Shown here in pieces: positions 36,477 to 45,686 of a stretch of DNA of 64,000 bases. The notes under the pieces were generated by a model, which saw only the letters and a list, made by a program, of their open reading frames with translations, was not told the origin of the DNA and searched no databases. Within the stretch, counting starts at the first letter, position 1. Each line of letters starts with the position of its first letter. The stretch comes from Porphyromonas macacae DSM 20710 = JCM 13914 (GTDB lineage: Bacteria > Bacteroidota > Bacteroidia > Bacteroidales > Porphyromonadaceae), in NCBI RefSeq assembly GCF_000379945.1, contig NZ_KB904151.1:1-64000 (forward strand). The letters are read 5' to 3'. A program made the position numbers and the translations under genes.

Positions 36477-36510
36477 CCCCTGACTTTATAAAACTAATAC
36501 AAATATTTTT

Positions 36511-37971
36511 ATGAAAAAGAGTTTCAAATTTCTAACGCTGGGTCTTTATTTATTATCAACGTTGGCGTTAGTTTCCTGCGAAAAAAAGGAAGATGGTCCT
36601 AAAGCCGAAACAAAACCAGTGGGTACGGTTAATGCACAAATTAAAATTTCCGATGGTGCAGAAAAATCTGAGTTTGTTTATTTCTCTTTTATGAAAACGA
36701 AACAGGTTGCGATAGCTCCGGAAAAAGTAAAAACGGATACCGACTGGGATTTGGCTTTCCTGGATATTAACGGACGTACCAACGGCGGACAGAGCGGTGC
36801 CGGTAAAGCTGCCGTTTATCGCACGGAGTATGACGACTTTGAAGGTATTAAAAGTGCAGAACCATTTATTGCAGATAAGAGTGAATGGGTTTTAGATAAA
36901 GTTCAGGAAACAACTTCTTATGGAAAGATGCCGCCCAAACAAGTGAAAGATTCGTTCAATAAACACCTGATAAAAGGGTGGTACGAATTTGATATGAGCG
37001 GTGGTATGCCCCCGAAGTTTATTATCACCAAAGATGTGTATATCATCCGTACGGCAAAGGGCGACTACGTAAAACTTCAATTTCTGGCTGTCGAATATGA
37101 GAATAAGAAACTGTCTGCCATTAAGTTCAGATATGCTTACATCAGTGAAACCGGAAAGAATAATGTAACTCCGAAGAAGCGTGATGGCGAGGTCATTTTG
37201 TCGGAAGTGAAAACCGGGATGGTAGAAGAAGCTTTGAAAAATGAAAAAGTCGAAAACATTAAAATCTTGACCATAAAAAAGTCTACTCTTAATCAGGCAG
37301 ATATTAATGCGATAAAAAAACTGCCTAAGTTGGAAGAGCTTGATCTGCATAAAGCAACATTGTCCATAGACACTTATGATAAAGGCTTTAAAGACAGTAA
37401 AGTCATAAAAAAACTGATTGCTCCTCAGAATTTAGAGGCTACCGGTTTGGGTTGGTTCGGTTATATGTCTCAATTGGAAGAAATTGTTTTTCCGGGTACT
37501 GCGTTGAAGAGCATCGGTAACGGTACATTCTCGATGTCAAGAAAGTTGTCGAAAATAGAACTGCCCGAATCATTGGAAATTATAGAGCCGGATGCTTTTT
37601 ATGCAACGGCAATCGCGAAGATTAAGGTACCGGAGAAAGTGAAACATATTCCGAGCGGCTGTTTCTTTTACTGTAAACAGTTGAAAGAGGTTTATTTGCC
37701 CAAAAGTATCATTTCACTGGGGGACGCAGCCTTTGGAAGTTGCACAGAGTTGGAAAAGATCGTATTTGCATCTTCGACACCTCCGGCGTTTGCTATCAAC
37801 CCTGAAACGAAGAAGCCGGTCTTTCCGTTCAACGGGCTTACCTGGAAGAAGGGTGAAAAACGTTTCTTCTGCTTTTATGTGCCGAAAGGCTCTGTGTCTG
37901 CATATCTCAACAAATGGGGCTGGAAAGAAAAAGATGCTGCATATTTTGAAGAGTATGAGCCGAAGAAGTAA
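36511..37971 (+). CDS. Lipoprotein joining a HmuY-like domain to BspA-type leucine-rich repeats
   Basis: 486 residues. Lipobox ALVSCEKK (Cys23). Residues about 50-225 look like HmuY: 'TDTDWDLAFLDINGRTNGGQ' with 'SGAGKAAVYRTEYDDFEGI', and 'DVYIIRTAKGDYVKLQFLA' followed by 'KFRYAYISETGKN', the two regions conserved in HmuY and its homologues. HmuY binds haem; in relatives the axial ligands are His or Met. Met140, Met162 and Met166 lie where ligands might be, but this is a guess. Residues about 240-480 carry BspA-type LRR_5 repeats ('SIGNGTFSMSRKLSKIELPE', 'IEPDAFYATAIAKIKVPEKV', 'LGDAAFGSCTELEKIVF'). An esterase-like lipoprotein follows 38 bp downstream. No TonB receptor (HmuR) is adjacent. Confidence 0.8.
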   Translation: MKKSFKFLTLGLYLLSTLALVSCEKKEDGPKAETKPVGTVNAQIKISDGAEKSEFVYFSFMKTKQVAIAPEKVKTDTDWDLAFLDINGRTNGGQSGAGKAAVYRTEYDDFEGIKSAEPFIADKSEWVLDKVQETTSYGKMPPKQVKDSFNKHLIKGWYEFDMSGGMPPKFIITKDVYIIRTAKGDYVKLQFLAVEYENKKLSAIKFRYAYISETGKNNVTPKKRDGEVILSEVKTGMVEEALKNEKVENIKILTIKKSTLNQADINAIKKLPKLEELDLHKATLSIDTYDKGFKDSKVIKKLIAPQNLEATGLGWFGYMSQLEEIVFPGTALKSIGNGTFSMSRKLSKIELPESLEIIEPDAFYATAIAKIKVPEKVKHIPSGCFFYCKQLKEVYLPKSIISLGDAAFGSCTELEKIVFASSTPPAFAINPETKKPVFPFNGLTWKKGEKRFFCFYVPKGSVSAYLNKWGWKEKDAAYFEEYEPKK

Positions 37972-38009
37972 ACTGTTGTAATGTAATACAGCCTTAGAGA
38001 AAGGAAGAT

Positions 38010-39356
38010 ATGAAAGCTGCTTATCCCCTGTATTTCGTTTCATTTCTTTGTCTTGCCTTTTTATGGCAGGCATGCAGTGATGATAGGGAACCGGAGATCC
38101 AACGGGTACCGAAGGAAAACTATTTGTCTGACGCTATCCTGATCGACTACTTTCGGTCACAGTTAGATAAGGATTTGACAGCTTCGGCTCCCGAACAAAC
38201 ATATCGGGAGATTATACAGCCAACCGAGCGTAAATCTACTGAAGATGCTATGTGGAATCTGTGGAAAAAAGCCAATGCGGAAAGAATGTCTAAAGCAAAG
38301 TGGACTGTTTCTACGACTTCTAACGAAGTTGTTTGGCAGATTCCTCAAGAAGAAAAGATGCGTATAAAGTTATTTGCCAAAGGAGAAAAACCCCGAGGCG
38401 GATATCCGATGTTTATCAATCTGCATGGTGGAGGTTCTTACCCGGATGCTCCATCCGCATGGGGATCTACCATCAATGAAGAAGAATGGTTTGCTGCTCT
38501 TCGCCTTTCCCGGGAATATAAAGATGCTCCTTCTTTCTATTTTGTTCCACGCATGTCGGATGACAGAAAAGGACGCTGGCATTTTGCTCCGCAGCGTAAT
38601 GCTTTTAAGCGTGCCTATCAATTGGCAGTGCTGAGCGAAGAGATCGATCCGGACAGGGTTTACCTGATGGGAATATCCGAGGGCGGTTATGGAAGTATTC
38701 GTTTGGGCTTGTTTATGCCGGACTATTTTGCAGCCATAGGTCCAATGGCTGCGTCGACAAAAGTAGAGGGTACTGCTGTCAATATGAGAAATACGGCATT
38801 TCGGATGGATGTCGGTGAATTGGATTATATGTTTGGCCGCAACTATTATGTGTATGAATGGCTTGAAAAGATGCAGCAACTCAGAAATGAAAATCCCGGA
38901 GATTTCGAACATCTGGTTAAAGTACATCTGGGTTACGGGCATGGTATACCGTACCATGAGATGTCTCCATGGCTTATTAAGTACAGGCGCAGGACTTACC
39001 CCGCACGCATTACCTATGAATACTATAACATTGATGACGGCTACTCCGATGGCGTTTATTATTTGAGTTTCAGACAATTGAAACCTGAGACGGATGCCCG
39101 TATCTTATTCGATGTTAAACATCGGGACAATCACTTTGAAGTGACTGCTACTCCTCAGGAAGGTAAAGTGGCCGGGGTTTTGACATTGTATATCGATCGG
39201 GTTGATTTTTCAAAACCTGTTACCGTTTCTCTCAATGGAAAGAGAGTCTTTGACAAAAGACTTTTTATGAATCGTGGTACTATGATTGAAGCTATTGCGC
39301 AGTTTGGAGACCCGAGACGAATCTTTGCTGCCAAGGTCGATGTTCCTTTACAATAG
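38010..39356 (+). CDS. Alpha/beta-hydrolase (esterase-like) lipoprotein
   Basis: 448 residues. Signal peptide with lipobox LWQACSDD. A central alpha/beta-hydrolase core: oxyanion 'YPMFINLHGGGSYPDAPSAW', nucleophile 'VYLMGISEGGYGSIRLGLF' (GxSxGG) and a likely His in 'LGYGHGIPYHEMSPW'. The C-terminal 90 residues look like a beta-sandwich ('VTATPQEGKVAGVLTLYIDR'), possibly a binding module. It follows the HmuY-BspA gene with no terminator between and is probably in the same operon. Substrate (ester-bearing glycan, peptide or lipid) not predictable. Confidence 0.78.
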   Translation: MKAAYPLYFVSFLCLAFLWQACSDDREPEIQRVPKENYLSDAILIDYFRSQLDKDLTASAPEQTYREIIQPTERKSTEDAMWNLWKKANAERMSKAKWTVSTTSNEVVWQIPQEEKMRIKLFAKGEKPRGGYPMFINLHGGGSYPDAPSAWGSTINEEEWFAALRLSREYKDAPSFYFVPRMSDDRKGRWHFAPQRNAFKRAYQLAVLSEEIDPDRVYLMGISEGGYGSIRLGLFMPDYFAAIGPMAASTKVEGTAVNMRNTAFRMDVGELDYMFGRNYYVYEWLEKMQQLRNENPGDFEHLVKVHLGYGHGIPYHEMSPWLIKYRRRTYPARITYEYYNIDDGYSDGVYYLSFRQLKPETDARILFDVKHRDNHFEVTATPQEGKVAGVLTLYIDRVDFSKPVTVSLNGKRVFDKRLFMNRGTMIEAIAQFGDPRRIFAAKVDVPLQ

Positions 39357-39417
39357 CCTTATACGCAGAGAATTCTTTATATAAGAGCTCTTATTAAAAT
39401 TTAATAGTTTTATGCTT

Positions 39418-39456
39418 TACCCCGATACTGTATCTCTGTATCGGGGTTTCTTTTTA
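39418..39456 (+). terminator. Intrinsic terminator after the esterase gene
   Basis: Perfect stem ACCCCGATAC/GTATCGGGGT followed by TTCTTTTT. Confidence 0.88.
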
Positions 39457-39488
39457 TTGACTATTCTTAAAAAATATAGCTATCTTTG
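39457..39488 (+). promoter_or_regulatory. Promoter of the DUF4595-like lipoprotein gene
   Basis: TTG (39457-39459), 21-nt spacer, TATCTTTG (39481-39488). It begins where the preceding terminator ends. Confidence 0.5.
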
Positions 39489-39538
39489 AGGAGATTTACA
39501 ATTATAAGTTTATTTTTAATCACATTAAAATCTGATTT

Positions 39539-40420
39539 ATGAAGAAGATTGTTTTTTCTATAGTAACTATAATGATGTTACTTTTGGCATCATGTAAAAG
39601 TGATACGCCAACGCCTTCCGATGGGAACCAACCCGGAGGAGAAACCATTAATGTAGTGCGTTCTATAAATATCTCTTATCCTCCTGTATCTATCGGTGGT
39701 ATAAACAGCGATTTTACCCGTTTTGAATATGAATATGATAAAAAAGGCAGGCTGACCGAAATTGATTGGGAAGACTCTGAAGAGAATAAAGAAATAGATT
39801 TTGATATTCTCTATGATATAAATCGTATTCTCGTGAATATCGATGGAAACATCGATTATAAATCCGAAATGGACTTAAATGCTGACAATCAGGTGACGAA
39901 GCTCCAGATTAAAGGAAAGCAAATTCTGACTTCTGTTAATTTTACTTATGAAGGCAAAAAGTTGAAAAGCCATAGTTTCGTAAATCCAAAAAGCCCCAAA
40001 CTGAATCATGTTGAAGTGTTTGAGTGGAAAGGCGATAATCTGGTGAAGGTATATACCAAGGAGAGAGGCGATTTGGCAGATCAGGTTTCTATAAACATTG
40101 AATATTACCCCGATTTATTGAATACCTGTTTCCCGGATATTACCCAGCACTTCGATTTTATGCACCTTGAGAATAATAGAATAGAGAATTATGGCTTGGT
40201 ACCCGAATTGAGGTATTTGATGGGAATGCGAAGCCGGAATCTGCCTAAAAAAGTGATAACCGAAATCACGTCGGAATTCGGTGGGCATAAGCACCATATT
40301 TTTACGAAAGAAATCACCTATAAATTCGACAGTAAGGGACGTATAGACATTGTTTTTGTGACCTCTAAAGAGAAGAATAATACCAGGCCCTTTAAGTTTG
40401 AGGTTAAAATAAATTATTAA
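39539..40420 (+). CDS. DUF4595-like lipoprotein
   Basis: 293 residues. Lipobox LLLASCKSD. The mature protein has repeated 'YEYDKKGRLTEI' / 'YKFDSKGRIDIVF' strands resembling RHS-type beta repeats; together with 'FTYEGKKLKSHSF' and the late 'GLVPELRYLMGMRSRNLPKK' block this fits DUF4595, a Bacteroidetes family of surface lipoproteins with unknown function. Own promoter and terminator. Confidence 0.7.
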   Translation: MKKIVFSIVTIMMLLLASCKSDTPTPSDGNQPGGETINVVRSINISYPPVSIGGINSDFTRFEYEYDKKGRLTEIDWEDSEENKEIDFDILYDINRILVNIDGNIDYKSEMDLNADNQVTKLQIKGKQILTSVNFTYEGKKLKSHSFVNPKSPKLNHVEVFEWKGDNLVKVYTKERGDLADQVSINIEYYPDLLNTCFPDITQHFDFMHLENNRIENYGLVPELRYLMGMRSRNLPKKVITEITSEFGGHKHHIFTKEITYKFDSKGRIDIVFVTSKEKNNTRPFKFEVKINY

Positions 40421-40458
40421 TCACAGCTTTCTTAAGCGATATTTTAAGTGAATAAGAG

Positions 40459-40490
40459 AAAGCGGAGAGCCGACGGTTCTTCGCTTTTTT
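40459..40490 (+). terminator. Intrinsic terminator after the DUF4595 gene
   Basis: AAAGCG..GAGCC stem with GGTTC..CGCTTT (one internal mismatch pair), then TTTTTT. It abuts the end of the convergent ABC-F gene. Confidence 0.7.
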
Positions 40491-40492
40491 CT

Positions 40493-42430
40493 TTATTCTT
40501 CGATCAGGAGGGCTAATTCTTCCCAACGATTCATCGCCTCGTTTTGCTCTCTTTTCAGTTTGTCGTAGCGGGTAAAGAGTTCGTTGTTTGTGCTGTTTGC
40601 AGGATTGCTTAACGCTGTTTCCAACTCTTTTAATTCGGTTTCGAGTTTTTCGATACGATGTTCGATTTCCGAAAATTCTTTTCTTAACGCCCTGCTTTTT
40701 TTGGCTTCTTCTTTTTGCTGCCGGTAAGAGGGTATGCTCTCGGAGATTATTTCTTTGGTTTTATCTCTGAGCGGTTGTGAACAGACGGTGGAAAGCCTTT
40801 CGTTTATGTCTGCGGTTTCTTCCTCTTTTTTCCTGTTAATCCAGTCGTATATGCCGCCTAAATGTTCGATGACTTTACCGTGAGAAAATTCATAGACTTT
40901 GCTGACCAAACCCTGTAGAAACTCCCGGTCATGAGATACGAGGATTACTGTGCCTTCAAAATTGTTGATGGCTTCTTTAAGCACTTCTTTCGAACGGATG
41001 TCCAGGTGATTGGTCGGCTCATCCAGAATGAGCAGGTTTGCAGGTCTCAGCAGCAGTTTGATCATGGCAAGGCGTCCTTTTTCTCCGCCGCTGAGCACAC
41101 TGACTTTCTTTTCCGACTCCTCTCCGCCGAACATAAAAGCACCTAACAGATCATTTATTTTGAGGCGTATATCTCCCTGTGCCTCCCGGTCTATGGTTTC
41201 GTAAACGGTGAGATTAGGGTTTAATAATTGTGCTTCGTTTTGTGCAAAGTAACCGATTTCTACCAGATGTCCGAGCTCAAGTTTACCTGTATAGTCCGTA
41301 ATTTCTCCCATGATACATTTGACCATGGTCGATTTACCGGCACCGTTTTTACCTGCAAAGGCTACTTTTTCTCCCCGTTTGATGGTGATATTGGCGTGGT
41401 CGAACACGATGTGGTCTCCGTAAGCTTTCTGCAGATCTTCGATTATTACAGTATAAGAACCGGAGCGTGTGGCGGGAATAAAGCGGAAGTGCATGGAGCG
41501 CCGGTCTATCTCGTCCAGTTCGATTCGTTCGACCTTTTCAAGCTGTTTTATGCGGCTTTGCACCTGTACGCTTTTGGTTGCTTTGTAGCGAAACCGTTCG
41601 ATGAACTCTTCCGTGTCTTTGATCGCTTTTTGCTGATTTTCGTACGCACGCCGCTGTTGTTCCAGTCTTTCTTCCCGCAGTTGGATGTAATGGCTGTAGT
41701 TGGTCTTGTAATCATAGATCCGTCCCAGCTCTATCTCTATGGTTCTGTTCGTGGTGTTGTCGATAAAAGCTTTATCGTGGGATACCAGTAACATTGCACT
41801 CCGGCTGCGGGCAATGAAGCTTTCCAGCCATTGAATGGATTCGATGTCGAGGTGGTTCGTTGGTTCGTCCAGAAGCAGGATATCCGGCTGTCGCAGCAGT
41901 AGTTTGGCCAGTTCGATACGCATACGCCAGCCACCGCTGAATTCGGCTGTCGGCCGTTCGAAGTCGCTGCGTTCGAATCCCAGCCCGATCAGGGTTCTTT
42001 CGATTTCCGCATGATAGCTGCCCGTATTGAGTACGTTCATCCGTTCGTTCAGCGCGGTGAAGCGTTCGATCAGTTCCAGATAACTTTCACTGTCATAATC
42101 TGTTCTTTCCGAAAGCTCGCAGCTCATATTATCCAGATCGGCCTGCATGTTCCGTATGTGGGAGAATGCCGTTTCGCATTCGGCGTAAACGGTGTGCTCG
42201 TCCACCAGTTGCATATGCTGAGGCAGATAACCTGTGCGTAATTCTTTGGCGCGTGCTATATGGCCCGATGTCGGTTCGGCCAGCTTCGCTATCAGTTTCA
42301 GCAGGGTAGACTTACCGGCACCGTTACGGCCGACCAGAGCTATTTTATCTTTATTGGAAATAACAAAAGAAACATTATCGAAAAGCAGACGTGTGCCGAA
42401 ATCTACCGTTACATTGTTTACGGAAATCAT
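40493..42430 (-). CDS. ABC-F family ATPase (Uup/EttA-like)
   Basis: 645 residues, no membrane spans. Two nucleotide-binding domains: 'GRNGAGKSTLLKLIAK', signature 'FSGGWRMRIELAKLLL', 'DILLLDEPTNHLDIESIQWL'; then 'GKNGAGKSTMVKCIMG', 'LSGGEKGRLAMIKLLL', 'LLILDEPTNHLDIRSKEVL'. A charged linker (about 235-300) and a coiled C-terminal arm (about 540-645) match ribosome-associated ABC-F factors. Its ATG overlaps the stop of the TPR gene as ATGA, so they are translationally coupled. Confidence 0.95.
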   Translation of the reverse strand: MISVNNVTVDFGTRLLFDNVSFVISNKDKIALVGRNGAGKSTLLKLIAKLAEPTSGHIARAKELRTGYLPQHMQLVDEHTVYAECETAFSHIRNMQADLDNMSCELSERTDYDSESYLELIERFTALNERMNVLNTGSYHAEIERTLIGLGFERSDFERPTAEFSGGWRMRIELAKLLLRQPDILLLDEPTNHLDIESIQWLESFIARSRSAMLLVSHDKAFIDNTTNRTIEIELGRIYDYKTNYSHYIQLREERLEQQRRAYENQQKAIKDTEEFIERFRYKATKSVQVQSRIKQLEKVERIELDEIDRRSMHFRFIPATRSGSYTVIIEDLQKAYGDHIVFDHANITIKRGEKVAFAGKNGAGKSTMVKCIMGEITDYTGKLELGHLVEIGYFAQNEAQLLNPNLTVYETIDREAQGDIRLKINDLLGAFMFGGEESEKKVSVLSGGEKGRLAMIKLLLRPANLLILDEPTNHLDIRSKEVLKEAINNFEGTVILVSHDREFLQGLVSKVYEFSHGKVIEHLGGIYDWINRKKEEETADINERLSTVCSQPLRDKTKEIISESIPSYRQQKEEAKKSRALRKEFSEIEHRIEKLETELKELETALSNPANSTNNELFTRYDKLKREQNEAMNRWEELALLIEE

Positions 42431-44526
42431 TTATTCATCCGTTTAAGTATGTTATATGCCTGATAAAGCCCCAATTCACCGGCTTTGCTCAGATCTTTCA
42501 GGCCTTCTTTGGATTTGCCGCCGGCAAGATAAAGCAAGCCGCGATTAAAATAAGCGTCGGCCAAACCGGGACTCAAAGCAATAGCCTGCGTATAGTTTTC
42601 GATTGCTTTTGCTGTTTCGCCCTGCTGGGCATATATCCATGCCCTGTTATAATATGCGTAGGAAAAGTTGGCATCCAGCTGTATTGTTCGATCGAGGTCC
42701 TGTACCGGCGTATGCAAATCTGTCAAAGGCTTTTTCAGTCTGGCTTCGTTGGCTTTGTGTTCTGCTTCGTTATAGCCGAAAGCATTCTTTTTGCTTTCTC
42801 CCAAAATCAGTTTTCCCTGAGTGGACAGGTTTTCGCCCGTTACCGCTGCCATACGGTTTCTTTCCGCTTCCTGTTTCTTTAATAATGCCGTGGCACGAGC
42901 GAAAAGTACCAGAGGTTGATCGGGTTTCAAGTTCAGAGAAGAAGTGAAATCGCTGATTGCCTGTTCATGGTTTTGAAGCAAAAGATAGTCCAATCCCCGT
43001 CTGAACAGGTTATCGGCACTCATTTTTTCTGTGCCTGTGGCCTCTTCGATATCGGACTGATGCCTTTTAACCATCTCTTCATCCAGAGGGATTTCATGAT
43101 TGCTTAAGAGCAGCCTGAAGGGCAGGATGCCCTGTTTATTCAAACGGTCAACCAAAGCCGAGTAGGGAACATTCGGATTTATTTCTTCGGAGTCGAAACG
43201 GTGATAATAGGTCAGGACGTAAATATTTCTCGGCTCCACTTCAACATTCCTGTCCTGTACTTTTCCACGCACTTTACTGTTATACTGGGCCTTGGTCTCC
43301 TGCTCCGGTTCGGCTACTACCAGCATATTGTATTTCTCGATCGTCTCATCGTCCTCCTTGCGCGTTTCTTTGCTCTCAGAGTTTTCCTTTGCAGGCTGTT
43401 TATCTGTTTTTTTCTGCTTCTTTGCTTTTTCCTGCAGGTCTACGGCATGCCAGTAGTCCCGGTCTGCTCCCACGGCATTGCCCATCAGCTTTCGACTTTG
43501 CGAGCGCGCCAGCCAACCATTGATGAACTCCGGATATTGCTTGATTACGGCATTGTAGTCATTGATAGCCTCACCGTGTTTGCCTATGTCGGCCAGCAAG
43601 AGGCCACGGTTAAAGCGGGCGATATGATTCGACGGTTCTAATTTTATCAGGTGATTGAGGTCTGAAATCGCATTGTTCTTATCTCCCAGATATGAACGTA
43701 AGAGAGCACGGTTGAAAAGAGCAATTTTGTTGTTGGACGATATATCCAGCACATGGCTGTAATCATCCATTGCCCCTCGCAGATCATTGAGCTGGTAACG
43801 TATGATTCCGCGGTTTACATAAAGTGCCGGGTCTTCGTCTATTAGTTCAATGGCTTTGTTTATCCGCTTAAGGCTCTGCTTGTACTCCTTTTTCTCGTAT
43901 GCTATTTGCGAGCTGACGGCATAAGCCGGACCGAAGAAAGAATCTCTGCGCAGAATCGTGTCTATGTAGCTTTCGGAGCGTACCGTATCTTTTTGTTGCA
44001 AGGCAACGGCGCTTAGCAACAAGTAAGCATCCAGACTGCCCGGGGAGAATTTGAGCATCGTTTCCAATTCTTTTTGGGCTTCGTCGAATTTATCCCGCAG
44101 CAGTTCGGTCATGGCCAGATTGTAGCGCATACCCTCATCGTCCGGAGTTTGTCTTAGTCCCGTTCGATAGTCTTCGGCTGCCAAGTCGTATTTCTTCTGA
44201 TTTTGACGTGCTACGCCACGAACAAGGTATGCTTTCGGGATGAAGGCATTGCGTTCGATACATAAAGAGGCATCGGCCTCCGCTCCGCTGAAGTCTTCCA
44301 GGCTTACTTTGGCCACTGCACGGTAGAAGTAAGGTTCTGCCATCCATGAGCGCGAACCGATCACCTGATTGAAGTAACCGATAGATACCACATAGTCATT
44401 GAAGTACAGCGCATTTCTTCCTATTGTCATTACACGCGAAACATCAATCTGTGCATGCAGCAGCTGAGGCAGTAAAAGTGCCAAAGTCAGCAGTAGCGTA
44501 TGCAGGTATCCTGTTCGTTTTGTCAT
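42427..44526 (-). CDS. TPR-repeat protein, exported
   Basis: 699 residues with a signal peptide (cut near LLHAQ). About eight to ten TPR units run from residue 45 to 370 ('YVSIGYFNQV' to 'HGEAINDYNAVIKQYPEFIN'), a low-complexity Lys/Glu linker (about 385-430), and further TPRs from 490 to the C-terminus ('AIENYTQAIALSPGLADAYF'). Found downstream of ruvX-def in this operon. Likely a periplasmic scaffold; partners unknown. Confidence 0.88.
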   Translation of the reverse strand: MTKRTGYLHTLLLTLALLLPQLLHAQIDVSRVMTIGRNALYFNDYVVSIGYFNQVIGSRSWMAEPYFYRAVAKVSLEDFSGAEADASLCIERNAFIPKAYLVRGVARQNQKKYDLAAEDYRTGLRQTPDDEGMRYNLAMTELLRDKFDEAQKELETMLKFSPGSLDAYLLLSAVALQQKDTVRSESYIDTILRRDSFFGPAYAVSSQIAYEKKEYKQSLKRINKAIELIDEDPALYVNRGIIRYQLNDLRGAMDDYSHVLDISSNNKIALFNRALLRSYLGDKNNAISDLNHLIKLEPSNHIARFNRGLLLADIGKHGEAINDYNAVIKQYPEFINGWLARSQSRKLMGNAVGADRDYWHAVDLQEKAKKQKKTDKQPAKENSESKETRKEDDETIEKYNMLVVAEPEQETKAQYNSKVRGKVQDRNVEVEPRNIYVLTYYHRFDSEEINPNVPYSALVDRLNKQGILPFRLLLSNHEIPLDEEMVKRHQSDIEEATGTEKMSADNLFRRGLDYLLLQNHEQAISDFTSSLNLKPDQPLVLFARATALLKKQEAERNRMAAVTGENLSTQGKLILGESKKNAFGYNEAEHKANEARLKKPLTDLHTPVQDLDRTIQLDANFSYAYYNRAWIYAQQGETAKAIENYTQAIALSPGLADAYFNRGLLYLAGGKSKEGLKDLSKAGELGLYQAYNILKRMNK

Positions 44527-44554
44527 CCGTAATCTTTTTAGCCTGTTGCTCCGG

Positions 44555-45112
44555 TTATTTCTTCATCGGCGCTATACGGTAAGTGGTATATGCCTGGCCT
44601 TTCAATATTTTATTGAGCTTCCCTTTTATTAACTGTTTTCTTATAGGGGATATTTTGTCGATGAACAAACACCCCTCGAGATGATCGTATTCATGTTGTA
44701 CCACCCGTGCCGCAAAGCCCGTTAGATGCTCTCTATGCGAGGTAAAATGCTCATCCACATATTCGATAGTTACTTCCTGTGGGCGGATTACATTTTCCCC
44801 GATTCCCGGTAAGCTCAGGCATCCCTCGTATTCACTGCAGGTTTCCTCGCTGCTGCTTATGATGCGGGCATTGATCATGCAGCGTTTGAATCCTTTGCAT
44901 TCGGGAAAGTTTTCCGCCATCGGCTCCGCATCGATAACCAAAAGGCGTATGGCGCGGCCTATTTGCGGTGCAGCCAAACCGATACCGTCGGAGTGGTACA
45001 TGGTTTCCCACATATCCGAAATGAGTTTCTCCAATCCTTCGTATGCTGCATCGATGTCTTCGGATACTTTTCTCAGCACCGGCTGTCCATATAAATAAAC
45101 GGGTAATTGCAT
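44555..45112 (-). CDS. def: Peptide deformylase
   Basis: 185 residues. Removes formyl from the first Met of new proteins, using Fe or Zn. The three motifs are complete: '[10 protein letters not shown]', 'EGCLSLPG' and 'QHEYDHLEG' (metal ligands Cys, His, His and catalytic Glu). Lies 47 bp after ruvX and 28 bp before the TPR gene. Confidence 0.97.
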   Translation of the reverse strand: MQLPVYLYGQPVLRKVSEDIDAAYEGLEKLISDMWETMYHSDGIGLAAPQIGRAIRLLVIDAEPMAENFPECKGFKRCMINARIISSSEETCSEYEGCLSLPGIGENVIRPQEVTIEYVDEHFTSHREHLTGFAARVVQHEYDHLEGCLFIDKISPIRKQLIKGKLNKILKGQAYTTYRIAPMKK

Positions 45113-45159
45113 TTTTTATGATGTGAAAATGTGATCAAACTAAGTGTAATTTCTTCGGG

Positions 45160-45588
45160 TTATCTCCTGTTCATATCACGGGCATCCATATAGCTTTGTA
45201 AGATGATTACGGCACTGATCTCATCCACCAGACCTTTGTTTTCGCGGCGTTGCTGCTTCCCGATACCGCTCTCCAGGATCGTTTTTTGTGCCATGCTCGA
45301 TGTGAAACGCTCGTCGTAAAGCTCTATCGGTATTTGCGGGAAGCGCTTTTTGAAGCGATTGATAAACGGTCGGATGTAGGTCATGGATTCAGACTCTTCG
45401 CCGTTTGTTTGTCTGGGGTGTCCGATGACAACGCACTCGACTTCTTCCCGTGCAAAATAGTCTGTGAGCCATGCTTCCAACTGGTGTGCAGGCACTGTGC
45501 ACAAGCCGCCCGGCACCAGCTGCAGGATGTCGGTGGCAGCTATGCCGCAGCGTTTTCGCCCGTAATCTATAGCTATTATTCTACCCAT
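45160..45588 (-). CDS. ruvX: Holliday junction resolvase RuvX (YqgF family)
   Basis: 142 residues, RNase H-like fold. 'MGRIIAIDYGRKRCGIAATD' supplies the first catalytic Asp, 'VVIGHPRQTNGEESE' the strand 3-4 region, 'YDERFTSSMAQ' the Glu, and 'GLVDEISAVIILQSYM' the final Asp. First gene of ruvX-def-TPR-ABC-F. The family is implicated in pre-16S rRNA processing as well as recombination. Confidence 0.95.
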   Translation of the reverse strand: MGRIIAIDYGRKRCGIAATDILQLVPGGLCTVPAHQLEAWLTDYFAREEVECVVIGHPRQTNGEESESMTYIRPFINRFKKRFPQIPIELYDERFTSSMAQKTILESGIGKQQRRENKGLVDEISAVIILQSYMDARDMNRR

Positions 45589-45686
45589 AATTTCCTACAA
45601 AGATAACGAATAAGGAGATTAGAAGGTTGTGGTGAAGGTTTTAAGCCGGTGAAAATTAGACTGTTCGCCCGCTTTCGATGCCTGTT

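Noticed and set aside
36511-37971. Calling the gene hmuY outright
   Set aside because: Only the N-terminal half resembles HmuY, the haem ligands are unproven and the receptor gene is missing.
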